Positions 1 to 36,050 of a DNA stretch of 64,000 nucleotides are shown piece by piece. Positions within the stretch are counted from its first letter, which is position 1, and every line of letters starts with the position of its first letter. The stretch is from contig NC_090996.1 of assembly GCF_041146395.1 (NCBI RefSeq), forward strand, positions 35,736,738 to 35,800,737, written 5' to 3'. The translations under genes and the position numbers were made by a program. The stretch comes from Eulemur rufifrons (lineage: Eukaryota; Chordata; Mammalia; Primates; Lemuridae). The notes under the pieces are model-generated. The model was not told the origin of the DNA. It saw only the letters and a program-made list of their open reading frames with translations, and did not search any database.

Positions 1-1
1 C

Positions 2-55
2 GCGGCCAGCGCGCCCGAGTGCCCCTACTGCGAGGGCCGGCCCCTGCAGTGGTGA
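2..55 (+). CDS. UNKL: UNKL terminal exon (partial, C-terminal 17 codons)
   Basis: The window opens inside a coding exon. Frame 2 reads to a TGA at 53-55 and ends in ECPYCEGRPLQW. The Cys-x2-Cys pair followed by a short tail ending in Trp fits the last zinc-ligand pair of a C-terminal RING finger. UNKL (unkempt-like) is a CCCH zinc-finger and RING protein and a putative E3 ligase. Synteny supports the call: in human 16p13.3 UNKL lies tail to tail with GNPTG, which is what is seen here. The rest of the gene lies left of the window. I recognise the residues by RING logic and gene order rather than by a long alignment, so the call is good but not certain. Confidence 0.72.
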   Translation, partial: AASAPECPYCEGRPLQW

Positions 56-2575
56 CCCTGCTGGGGGACACACCGCTGGGCTCGGAGGCTCCAGCGGTCC
101 CCGTGCATGTGGCCGCTTCGTCACTCACCCTGGAGCCGATGTTGGAGCCCTTCCGCCCTCCGTGGCGTTTCCACCGGTCCCGCCCCGCCGACGGTTTCAA
201 GGTATTCTTGGAAACCTTCACAGCAGACCCACGGCCCCCACCCGCCTGTCCCCAAGAGCACTGTCGCCTTGGCGGTCTGGGTGGCCCCTGCACTGCTGTG
301 ACCAGGCCACTGCGTCAAAGCACTTTGTAAAGTGAGAGATTTAGTTAGATGTTACCAGTTGCTCTAAGCTGCTTTCTCAGTTCGTGTTTTTGGATATGCG
401 GTGACACTCGGTGACACGAAGCTTTACATGTGTGACCCTGACGTTTCCGTCGGCTGCTCACTCGTCGTGTGCTGAACATTAAGAGTTCGTATCTGAGACC
501 AGCACGTACGAAATGAGCATTTATCTAGCAACGAGACCTAGGATTTTTACTGTTTTCGAATTAAGTGCAAATAGTATTTATAAGCAGAGAGTGATTATTG
601 AAAGACACACAGACATTTAGCTGTTTTTAATTTTATGAAAGGAACTAATTTTCCTAAACATGTGCACGTGCAGTTGGAGTTTTATATTTGTGTCCCGGGG
701 TGACACTGAGCGCTGTCACGCGTCTGTGATCCGTGGCCACTTTCTCTAAGTGCCTGTGCCCTGCAAGAGAAGTGAAGGGACAATTGATCTGGTTTTGTTT
801 TATCCCCGAGGGGTCAGATTTTAGAGGTTTTTAAAATTTCTAAGGAGCGGTGTTGGACTGGTTGCTGAGGTAGCGATGGCAACGGTGCTCTGTGACTTCT
901 CGCGCCGCTGGGCCTCCGGCTCGCGCGGGGGGCGGCGGTCTGAGCGGGGGGCGGCGGTCTGAGCGGGGGTGGGGGGGTGGCGCTGCTGCTGTGCGGAGGG
1001 GCTCGCGAGGGCGCGTTCTGGAGTCGGGGTGACGGTTTGAGCCGACACTGTCGCCTGGTCTGTACGCCGAGTTGCTCTCAGCTCAGCCACGTGACGGAGG
1101 TCGGACAGGACCAGGCTACAGGGCCTCGGTGACTTGGAGCAGGGGTGGCCAGGGTCCCTCTGTCCGTCCACCCAGCCCTGCCTGCAGCGGAAACGCTCCT
1201 GAGAACGTGTCTGGTACGGTGACATGAACCTCTCTGGTCAGGAGCGGGACTTTCCCTGGACACCCGGGGAGGAGGGACGGCTGTCCCTGCTTGCCCAGGG
1301 CTGGCGCTCTGCGAGGCGGGTCCGCCTGCCGCGAGGGTGTGTGAGGAGGGGCGGGCGCCAGCCCCCCGGCCCGGAAGGGAACAGCGACACACTTCTGCTG
1401 GCCCGTGGCTTTGCCAAAGACTTTCAATAGCATTTTTTAAAGTGCAAAGTGACTAGGTAAAGATTTTTATCCGTGACCAAATTAGAATGTATTCAATATA
1501 GGAGTTTTAGGAACACTTTTTAATGTAAAACAAACTGATAGCAAAGTTTTATCATTTTGAAGGACGTGGACCCATGACAGTCTGCCGCTAGTCCGCTACT
1601 AAAGGTAACTATTGACTTGGTTTTAGTGAATCTATTGTTTTTAATTATAGTGATAATGATTTATTAGCTCAGTACCTAGAAATTACCTATATTTTGTGCT
1701 ACTGTTATCACTGTTTAAAGTTATTTTTATTATTTATGCGCTTGTTTCCCACTTCAAGCCTTTGGTCTTTGTTGGGATGACAGGACGATGTTTATCATTG
1801 ATGTCTCGCCTAGACATTTTCAAATTATGAATAATTAAGGACAATTAAGCTTTAGGTCTGTCTATAAGCTATTCTGGTCAGTTTTCTGTGGAATCTGGCT
1901 GGTCTCCGGAGTGTGTCTCCAGGACACGTTCTGGGGGTGGTGGCGGCTGGGAGACGGGGGTGGCACAGGCCTGCCTGTGCACACGCTGCTCTCAGGCCAG
2001 GGTCGGCGGTGGCACGGCTGTGCGGGGGGGAGACCAAAGACCCGCCCAGGAGGGGACTCCGAGGCACACGGGCACCGTCAGGCAGCGGCAGTGGCAGCCC
2101 TGGGGGACTGCCCCGGCCGCTGGGATCGAGCCCAGGTGACCGCAGTGGGCAGAAGCTTCCCCCTCCCTTGGCCTCAGAGGCCCACACGGGCTCGGGTGGG
2201 GGGAGTTGTTCTGGGCGCAGGCCTGGGCCGGTCACGCCTCGTTCTTGTTGCCTGTTGTCTTTCAACCGTGTTAAGCACCGGCGGGAACAGTAGAGCAGCA
2301 TGACGTTCGTGCGACCGTGGTCAGCAGTTCTTTGTTCAGTGTGGACGCTTCATGTGGATTAATTTATAGAAGCCCCAATATGTCGTTGAGTATTTAGATG
2401 AGAATGTTATTTGAACGGAATTTTCTTAACCAAGAAGGTAGTATTTATAATGCATAATCATTTACTTGTAGTGAATTGTTTAAAGTTGTTAACACTTGTT
2501 TAAGTTTTTTACACTATAGCATTTATGCAATGGTTTACAGAAGTCATGGAATTATTTTTATCAGTATGGGAATTA

Positions 2576-2581
2576 ATTAAA
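2576..2581 (+). promoter_or_regulatory. UNKL poly(A) signal candidate (ATTAAA)
   Basis: An ATTAAA hexamer is followed within 20-30 bp by a T/GT-rich stretch (TTATTTTGTCTG), the usual layout of a cleavage site. It would end UNKL transcripts near 2600, inside the GNPTG 3' end on the other strand. Confidence 0.5.
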
Positions 2582-2591
2582 ACTCTGAATC

Positions 2592-2597
2592 TTTATT
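2592..2597 (-). promoter_or_regulatory. GNPTG poly(A) signal candidate (AATAAA)
   Basis: TTTATT on the + strand is a canonical AATAAA for the minus-strand gene. It lies 114 bp past the GNPTG stop codon, giving a short 3' UTR ending near 2575. Confidence 0.65.
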
Positions 2598-2710
2598 TTG
2601 TCTGCATCTCTGTGCACAAACAGACTGGCCAGCTGGTCCCTGGAGTGTCCCCGCCTGGTGCCCCTGCTGTAGTGTACTTGCCCCGCCACCCCCCCCCCCC
2701 AGGTTCTGAG

Positions 2711-16868
<14,158 letters not shown>

Positions 16869-17026
16869 AGCTCGGCGGCGGTCATGTGGGCGCCGGTCGG
16901 GTCACGTGGCGGCGAGAACCGGAAGTGACGTCTCGCGCGTGCGCAGACGCAACGCCTAAAGCGGACGCCTGGCGGCTAAGGGGTGTGCTCGGGGTCTCGC
17001 AGGTCTCCAGGACCTGGTTCCCCGCC
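16869..17026. promoter_or_regulatory. Bidirectional CpG-island promoter, GNPTG / TSR3
   Basis: Only 158 bp separate the start codons of GNPTG (minus, ATG 16866-16868) and TSR3 (plus, ATG 17027-17029). The interval is CpG-rich, lacks a TATA box and holds E-boxes (16881-16910), a CCGGAAGTGACGTC composite ETS/CRE site (16919-16932) and an NRF1-like GCGTGCGCAG (16937-16946). Both genes must start transcription here, which explains their conserved head-to-head arrangement. Confidence 0.85.
16881..16910. promoter_or_regulatory. Paired E-boxes; one CLEAR-like (TFEB/TFE3/USF type)
   Basis: GTCACGTGGC (16901-16910) differs at one base from the 10-bp CLEAR palindrome GTCACGTGAC. A weaker copy, GTCATGTGGG, sits exactly 20 bp away at 16881-16890. 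They lie 13-42 bp upstream of the GNPTG start codon. CLEAR sites drive lysosomal genes through TFEB, which fits GNPTG; USF factors bind the same core. Confidence 0.6.
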
Positions 17027-19658
<2,632 letters not shown>

Positions 19659-20804
19659 AGGTAGCAGGCGTGTATATTGCAGAGACTGGGTGACAAGGGA
19701 AATCGAGAGACGGGGGAACACAGGCAGGCCTGGCGGTCTTGGCCCCCGGAGGACTGGCCACTCCAGCTTCTTGCGGCCTTGCTCTGGCTCCCGCCTCGGA
19801 GCCTCTCAATGAAGCTGCCGGCCACGAAGGAGCCCCCGTGTGAGTCTGGTTCTTTGCACTCGGCCTGATAGGGGCTGGGGGCTCTTGGCCTCTGGTAAGG
19901 AAGGGTCTGGGCCATGGAGTAAGTCCTGTGTGGTCACGTATGTGTGTGTGAAAGGACAGTGACCGGTTTGCACGGAGCCCCTTACACTGACCACTGCCTT
20001 GGCTGACACCCGCGGCTTCACAGAGTGACCCCACAGGAACCTCTCCCAGGCTTAGAGCCTGGTGGGGAGTGGAGGCCTGTGCAGCTCTTAGCAGACCTGC
20101 GCTCCACATCCACTCTGGAGGAGTCCACAGCCCGGAGGGGGCTGCGAACACACTGCTCTCACCGCTGCCCTGCACCTGGGTCCCAGGAGCTGCTTCTCTC
20201 CAAAGCTTGGGCTGCCCAAACCTAACCGCCGGCCTTCCTGCCCCTCGGGCCTGCGGAGGCCTCGCCCTCCCCCAGGAGAGACAGCAGATGGAGCTTCCCC
20301 TGCTGTGGGGCTCTGCCCTGCGGCTCTGTTGGGGGCTGGCTGATGGCAGGATGCTGAGCAGCGCACCTGGCCTCTACCCACTGGTACCCGTAGCCCCTCA
20401 AGCCCCCTGCACTCCCCAGTGGTGACAACCAAAAATATCTCCAGACGTTGCCGTGTGTCCCTGGGGAGCAAAGCCACCAAGACCAGGTGCCCGCCCACCC
20501 GTCCAAGGTAGTGGGTGGAGAAGCCCACCTGTAGCCAGGCCCACTGTGGTCTGCACTGTGTCCAGGGGGCAGCTGCTGGCCATGTCCTGCTGAGACTGGG
20601 GGCTGGGGCACAAGGTTCACAGCACACACCAAAGGGACACAGCCAGGGTAGGCGGAAGCCAGGGGTCCAGCCACAGCACACGTCTCACAGCTGGGAGGGG
20701 CGCCATGGGCGCTGGCTGCACAAAGCTGGCCACAGGGAGCAGGAGGACACCACAGGGCACCTGGGGGAGGGGCTGGGCTGGGCTGGCGGCCAGTGGGTGG
20801 GAGC
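19659..20804. other. TSR3 / BAIAP3 convergent 3' ends
   Basis: These 1.15 kb hold the 3' UTRs of two genes that face each other. No canonical poly(A) hexamer is seen on either strand, so variant signals are probably used. The 20222-20880 and 20515-21318 open frames are antisense to BAIAP3 exons and are not genes. Confidence 0.5.
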
Positions 20805-29356
<8,552 letters not shown>

Positions 29357-31439
29357 GGTGGGCGACCTGCGGCAGAGAGCGCAGCCCGGGGTCGTTGGCG
29401 TGGAGGCCGGTGGGGGCGCGGAGCCCACACGCAGCCCTGGCTGTGCTGGCACCCAGGGGGCTGTGAGGCTCCTGAAGCCACACCTGCTGGGTGACCTGCC
29501 AAGCCCGAGCGTCCCCTGCCAGGTAGCTTTGGGGAAGTGGTGGCGGAAGGGGCCAGAGGTGATGGCAGTGCCAGTCTGGGCTGGGGCTCCATCTCGGAGC
29601 TGCCAGGGTCTCATCGGGGAGGGACGTGTCTGCCGCGCTCCGGCCAGGGCAGGTGCCTCCTCGTGCTCAGGCCTTTTATGCAGGAAGCAAAACAATGGCC
29701 AGAACCCCAGATGTCCCGGTACCATGGCGGGGCACAGGTGGGAAGTGCACCGTGGGACTCTGGCACCTGGACAGCAAGGAAGCCTGTGGCCTGGGCCTCA
29801 GCCCACGTGCCCAGCCAGGGCTCACGTGGCCAGGATGCCCCAGAGGGGGCCGCTCCCGAGCCCTCACCCTCTGGGCACAGCTGTGGTCAATGCCTCACCC
29901 TCACCCCAGGGCCCCGTCAGCACACCCGTGGACGGTGCCCCAGGGAGCAGGACCTGGCCCTCGCAATCAGCCCCAGTGGCTCTCACACCCTCCTGGCTCA
30001 TCTTCCATTGCCCTCATGTTGCCATGGCAACCGAGCCGCCCCTGCTGCATCCTGCCCGGGCAGAGTGGCCCTGTGCTGAGATGTGCGGCCTGGGCCCAGC
30101 CCCTGCTCGCACTGAACATGTCTGCCACCTGCGTGGGGGCTGGGAAGCCAAGGGGACAGTCGCAGCACTGGCCCAAAGGGCTGGAGCTGGCCCAGGCAGG
30201 GGGCACCTCTGAATACCGGGGAGCCTCCGCTTCTCCCCCAGAGCATGGGCTGCTCTGCTCCTTCCCTGTTCCCTGCCCCTGCCCCTGCCCCTGCCCCCGG
30301 CTCACACCTGCGGCTCACACCTGCACGCAGCCTTCAGTGGGGCTCGGCATTCCCTGCAGACCCCAAGAGGAAGGGCAGGATGACGGCCCAGACACTGAGG
30401 CCTCCGGAGCCCCTCCTCCATCCTGTGCAGCCCCTGCCCCAGGGAGGTCCCTCCCCCATGAATGGCAGCAGGGCCTGTGCACGGCTGGTGGCCCCTTTCC
30501 TTGCTGGCACCCACCTGGCCACCTAGTGAGGGCGCTTTGGCCCGGCACGCCCACCCTGGCAGGGGCCACTGTTGTCATCTGACGAGGTGGGAAATGGAGC
30601 CTGAGCAGGTCCAACCCCTTGCCCGGGAGCTCAGGGCAGCTGGGGGTGGGAGGGCAGTCAGACGCCCCTGCCCTGCGTGCCAGGCCAGCCCCTGGGCCGT
30701 GTTGTCACCAGCTCTGTCACCCTCCCCTGCTGCCTCCTCCCCAGAGTCAGGCCAGGTGGGGGGGCTGGGCCCGTGCACACCTGGCAACTGTGGTCCTAAG
30801 CAGATGTTGGACAAGCTCCCTGCTCCCAGGTCCGTCTGTGGTGGCCCAGGGTCACCATGTCTGCTCTGCGCCCCCAGCTCCGCCTCTACCCTCAACAACG
30901 CCTCACCCCGATCCTGGTGCTCCAGCCAGGGAAGCGAAGGCGGGCCCTGGGCTCAGAGCGCTTTCACCCGGCCAGGCCCAGGAGCTGAGGACAGGAGAGG
31001 GCCTGAGGCTCTTGCCCTGTGGGGACAGCACTCACCTCCTTCAAATCCATCAGTGCCTTCCTCTGTGAGCCTGCCCCCCAAAGACGGGGTCCCAGAGATC
31101 TGGGCATGGCGCACAAGGCAGCCAGTCGGGAAGCCCTAGGTAGCCGGGAGTCACAGGCCCCCCCCCCCCCGCCAGCTGAGTGAAAGAGGCCGCTCCCCCC
31201 TCAGCCCCCCAAAGCCAGTGGAGGAGCCACCGCTTGAGCTGTCGCCAGGGCAACCGCCTGCCGCATCTGCATGTGACAGGGGCTACAGGGGCTTGTGGGC
31301 CCAGAGACAAACATGACGCAGGAGCTGAGGCTGAGCTGCAGGGTCGGGGAGGGGGTGTCTGGGAACAAACTGTCCCAGGAAAGTGGGGGCCGGACGCCCT
31401 CCCTGCACCTCCCACCGGCTAGCCCTCAGAGCAGCCCGG

Positions 31440-31560
31440 GGGAGGGGTCTGCTGCGTTCGCCTCGTCCCAGATGAGCACACTGAGGTCCAGGCTTAGGAA
31501 CCCATCCAGGGCACAGAGGCAGCAGGGCCACTTAGGCGTCCAAGTGCTAAGCTCCTGAGA
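31440..31560 (+). repeat. MIR SINE fragment
   Basis: CCAGATGAGCACACTGAGGTCCAG...AGGGCACAGAGGCAGCAGGGCC fits the MIR core region. Confidence 0.5.
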
Positions 31561-32094
31561 TGTCCTGAGGTCTGGGGTCCGGCTGGGTGGGCCACCCTAA
31601 CTACAGCTCCTGGCCAGCCCCCTGTAGCCTGCTGCCAGGACAGGGACCACAGTTGTCACTCGGCACAGGTACTCAGACACGCAGGCTGCCGGGGCAGCAA
31701 TAACTTCGTTGCACCTGGGAGCCACCTGCCACGGAGGGCGACGGTGCCCTGGCCAGGGACTTTGTCCGTTGCTGCCATAAACAACGGACAGTGGGCATGT
31801 CCTGTCAGCCTGCGTGTTTATCTGTGACCAGGCGGGAAGCGCCGCTGCCTGGGGGCTCAGCTGGGGCGGAGCAGTGGGGGCGGGCAGGGGGCCCGGATGT
31901 AACTCTTTCATGGGCTCTTCCCACCTCTGTCCCTCGTGTGCTTGGACAGAGTGTGGAGCAGGATGTGCCCACACCCGCTCAGGCGAGACACCCGGCCATC
32001 TGTCCACTGAGCAGAGTACGGGTCAGCAAGGGCCAGCCACGCCTGACTGTGTGGCTCATTCTGCCCCCAGACCTGGGCTGAACAGGGAGTGACA

Positions 32095-32190
32095 CTTTCC
32101 CATGTCACATCCCAGGGATGGGGTGACTTGCCCAGAGCCAGAATTCAAACCCAGAACTCCAGCTGAGCCTGGAGTCTCCTGCAAGGCCAC
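32095..32190 (+). repeat. MIR SINE fragment
   Basis: GGGTGACTTGCCCAGAGCCAGAATTCAAACCCAG matches the distal MIR segment. Confidence 0.5.
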
Positions 32191-32999
32191 TGGGGGCTTG
32201 CGTGGCTCTGAGGCCGATGAGGCTGGGGGCATCTGAGCGGAGGACAGCTGGGTCAGGCTTCCTAGTCTCCACCTGCACAGCACTGCAGATGCCTCGGGGG
32301 TAGGGGACCTGCTGCCACCGCCCCGGGGGGCCGGGGGGGGAGGGCAGGATGTCCCCCCCACACCTGCTGCCCATGGCCCCTCTTGGTCTTCCCCACGCAA
32401 CCCCCCCACAGCCCCCCTGGCCAGGTGCTGGGACATCCTGCTGGCATCTCCCCCTGGTCTCACTGACTCCCCCCACCCCCGACGGTTGCCACACAGTGCA
32501 GGGCCCCTGGCGAGCCAGTGACGCTCCCTAGGGTCTCACTGGGATCTAATCTGGGCGTCTGCATTTTACCCAGCGCTGCACGTGGGCCTGGAGCTGCCAG
32601 GCCAGAAGCATGAAGCCAGTTGGACCCTCCCCCACCAGCGCAGGAGACTGGGACATTCGGTGCCTTCTTGCTCAGGCCCCCACCTGTCTCCACTCACCTG
32701 TCTCCCCAGCGACCTCCTCTCCACTCTCCCTCCGCGTACCCCTGCTCGGCCTCCCGGGGCTGTGGGGGCCTCAGGAGCCCCGCCCCCAGTTCTATTGGGG
32801 GTCTCTCTCCCACTGGAGGGCGGGCGGTCCGGGGGCAGTTTGGGAACCGGTCTCCAGGGCCCCCAGCCCTGGCAGGGAGAGCGAGGAGGGGACGCGCGGG
32901 GCCTGCGTCAGCGGGATTTAGGGGGGACTAGGGGGCCTCACGAGGACCGGCGGGAGGGTGGGAGAGACAAGGGCAGGTCATCTTTCTCTCCCAGCCCAG

Positions 33000-33950
33000 G
33001 AAGGGTGCTGGGAAGCCCAGAGCGTCTTCGGGGTCCTAGGACCCGCCCCTGTCTGTGGCCTCCATCGGGGAGGGGGCGCCGGGTGGAAGCCCGGTCGCCC
33101 GTCGGCCCGGGAGCGGGGAGACGGGGGATGGGGGACGGTGGTCGCGGGCGCCCGGCGGCTCGGAAGTCTGGCCCTGCCCTCGCCCGTGCGCAGTGCGGAC
33201 CCCGCCGCCGCCGCGCCCCTGCGCGCTCTGAGAGGAGGGCTTGAGGGGGCAGCAAGAGAAATGCCCCTGAGACCCCGCCTCTCCGACTGTGAGGGCCTCA
33301 GTATCCCCAGGGCCAAGGGAGCGTCCTCGACACCTTCCCCCCCCCCCCGCCCCCGCCCCGAGGGTCCGCGGCGAGCGGCGAGCGGTGAGCGCAGCGCTGG
33401 TGCCGGGACCCCAGGGCCCACGGGAGCGGCTCCTGGGGGGCGGCGGCTGCGTCTGTCGGTCCGGGTCGGGGCGCAGGGCCGAGCCCCGACGGCGGCCCGA
33501 CGGCACCGGCTGCAGCCGCGGCACTCACCGTGGGCCGGGCGCGGAGGGCTCCTGCGGGCGCCGCGCTCAGGCACCGGCTCCGGGACGCCGAGGCACGGCG
33601 ACCGCTCGCAGCCGCGCGCGCCGACGTCTGAGCACTGCGGACGCGCGGCTGCGGCGGGCGGGGGGCGCGGGGGCGGGCGGGGGCGGGGCCTGTCGGTGCT
33701 CGCCCCGCCCCCGCTCCGGGCCCCCTCCCGCGCCCGCTCCGTCTGGGATCCGCGCAGGGGTCCCTGTGCCCCAGCCCCGGGGTGCAGGGCGGCGCGGGGC
33801 CGTCAGTCGACCCTCGGGTGGGCGCGGAGAGGGGAGCAGGCTGCGCTCCGCGTCCGGATCCCGCCTGGCCGCGCTCCCCTCCCCGCGGCGGGAGGGGGCG
33901 GGGCGGGGCGCTGTCGGTGGGGTCCCCTCCCCGAGGCCCCCAGGAAGCCA
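33000..33950 (-). promoter_or_regulatory. CpG island, likely BAIAP3 promoter and non-coding exon 1
   Basis: Dense CpG with Sp1-type GGGGCGGGG boxes at 33660-33700 and 33890-33910. A minus-strand donor at 33529 would close a first exon of roughly 33529-33660. It lies upstream of BAIAP3 in the correct orientation. The exact start site is not visible. Confidence 0.6.
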
Positions 33951-35334
33951 GTCACCGATCTCCAACATGACGCGCCGGGCTGCAGCGCAGACTTTTCTCG
34001 AAGGGCTGCGCAGCCATCTCCAGAGTCGTGCTCCCAGCCCAGCGCCGTCCACGTACCAACCTGGCGCAGCCTGCGTCTGGGGACCCTGCCACCGCGGGCC
34101 AAGCCGCTCTTTCTCTGCAGAGGGACGGCCTGCACGGGGCACCCCACGACGACCCCGATCACCTGTTGGGGTGTCGTCCCGATAGCTCTGGTGAGGTCCC
34201 CGCAGCTGGAACCTCAGGGTCTGAACTGGACTCCGCCGCCGCCGGCCCCCCCCCCCAGGCAGCTACGGTGCAACCTCCAGCGCAGCTGTGCTCAAGCCTG
34301 AGCGCACCGGGCACCTGGAGGGCGTGTGAAAGCAGATTGCCGACAGCTGCCTTTCTGACACGCTCCCGCCAACACGCTGCCGGGCCTGGGACCAGACTTG
34401 GAGGTCGTCCTGGGGGCAGCGCAGATGTCAGTCTTGTCTGAGGCTCCTGGCGGCCCTAGATCACAGCCCTGACACCTGCAGCACGTCGGGCCGGGAGGAT
34501 CAGACTTTGGAGAAGTTTTCACCCCAAAGGGCCCGGCCCTAGGGGTGGGCCCCTCGCCGGTGGGAGGAGCAGAAGGCCTGGAGCCCACTCCAGCTCAGGC
34601 CAAGAGACAAGGGTGGTCCCCTTTGAGGGGACCGAGGCCAGACAGGCTTCCAGCGCAGGCCCCTCGCAGGGATCGAGCCTCCTGCGAGTCCCTGGGTTAT
34701 TTGCGGGCACTGCCCCAGCTGCCGCTCCCTGGGCGCTGGGGAAGGGGCAGCGTGGCCACTGTCCCCAGCCCAAGGAGAACGCAGGGGCTTCTCCCCTCAC
34801 CCAGGATGGGTCAGACTCTACTGATGGGGCTTCGTGTCCCTGCCTGGCCCCGTCTGTCTGTGCAGGATGGGGACAGAGGACGTGGATGGGGGAGGTGGGG
34901 GCAGCACAGCAGGGAGGGCTGTCCTCCAGGACACGCAGCCCCCAGGCCCTGCCCCCATCCTGACCCAGCACAGCCGGGCAAGGGCAGGGGCTCAGGAAAC
35001 GCACCAACTGCTTAGCCCAGAGATGTGTCAGGTGAGCTGGGGAGGGGGTCAGACCCCTGCCCACCAGCTGTGCGGAGGGGAGTCAGGGCTGGGGCGGCCA
35101 TGTCCCTCCAGAGGGGCTGCGGGTCCTGAGCCAGGGCACCGATGCCCCCACCTGTGCAATCTGCGTCAGACGCTGCCAACCTGTTGGAACAAACACAGGC
35201 CCGGTTGCCATGGTGATCGCAGTGGCTTTGGGTGAAGGGATAAGATGCTGCAGCTGTTGGAAGCAGGAAGTTGGGAGGGGCCACGGCCCCCATGCGGGGG
35301 AAGCAGCCCATACGAAACACCACAGTCTGCCTGG

Positions 35335-35450
35335 AGACCTCTCAACATCCTCTTTTACAGGTGGGGAAACTGAGGTCCAGAGATGGCAAGAGGCTTGTCT
35401 GGGGCCACACAGCAAGAGGCTGGGTCCCAAACCCAGCCCTGGGCCTCAGT
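35335..35450 (+). repeat. MIR SINE
   Basis: TTTTACAGGTGGGGAAACTGAGGTCCAGAG...CACACAGCAAGAGGCTGGG follows the MIR core. Confidence 0.65.
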
Positions 35451-35979
35451 TTCCCCAGGTAGGATAATCTCCAGGGCTCTTTCCTCCACAGACATTGGCG
35501 GGGTTGTTGAATGAACAAGCTCTGGCCCACTTGGTGACCGAGTCCTTCATTCTGCCCTGATTGCTGAGAGTGAAGTCAGGGTGACCTGGGTCAGGGCCCC
35601 GCCCCCTGCTCACCCCTGCCCCAGCTCACCCCTCCACTGCCCCCTGCCCCTGGGCGCTGCTGGGGACCTCATGGGCCGATCCCAGCTCCCAGCAAGTCAG
35701 TGTCAGCTCCAAGTCCTCCCCGGCTTAGTAGGGGATGGGAACTGTGGCCACCTGGTGAGTCCCAGCCCCTCCAGTGACTCAGTTTCCCCATCTGTAGGTG
35801 GAGGGTGGAAGCAGGTCCTTGTGTGTGACCCAGGGCCAGGAGAGAGGACAGGAGGGTGGGCGCCCACCCACCCCATGCCTGAGCCCCAGCCCTCGCTCTG
35901 GGGGGTCACCTGGCCCCTCTGGGGAAAGTGAGGGGACGGCAGGTGTGTCGGGGCCTGACTCACCCGGCCTGGACGGGGC

Positions 35980-36050
35980 TGGGGAGGCTGGCAGGGAGGA
36001 GGCTGACGGGGAGGAGGCTGGCGGGGAGGAGGCTGGCGGGGAGGAGGCCG
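35980..36050 (+). repeat. 15-bp minisatellite
   Basis: GAGGAGGCTGGCGGG repeats about four times with single-base changes. Confidence 0.75.

Larger units (their letters stand above)
56..2600 (+). other. UNKL: UNKL 3' untranslated region
   Basis: About 2.5 kb follow the UNKL stop codon without convincing coding sequence. AT-rich blocks (330-880, 1430-1870, 2310-2600) alternate with G-rich stretches (890-1350, 1880-2240). No AATAAA occurs on the + strand before the ATTAAA at 2576, which makes one long 3' UTR the simplest reading. The short ORFs here have no recognisable domains. Confidence 0.55.
29357..33528 (-). other. BAIAP3: BAIAP3 5' UTR stub and first intron
   Basis: The first coding exon starts at 29366 (acceptor CTCTCTGCCGCAG), leaving ten untranslated bases before ATG. 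A good donor on the minus strand (CCCACG then GTGAGTGC) at 33529 is the best candidate for the end of a non-coding exon 1, giving a 4.2-kb intron. Long open frames here (for example 28692-30212 +) have no domain and run antisense through known exons. Confidence 0.5.

Noticed and set aside
32958..34301. 447-codon + strand open frame
   Set aside because: Lies in the BAIAP3 CpG island; composition-driven, no recognisable family.
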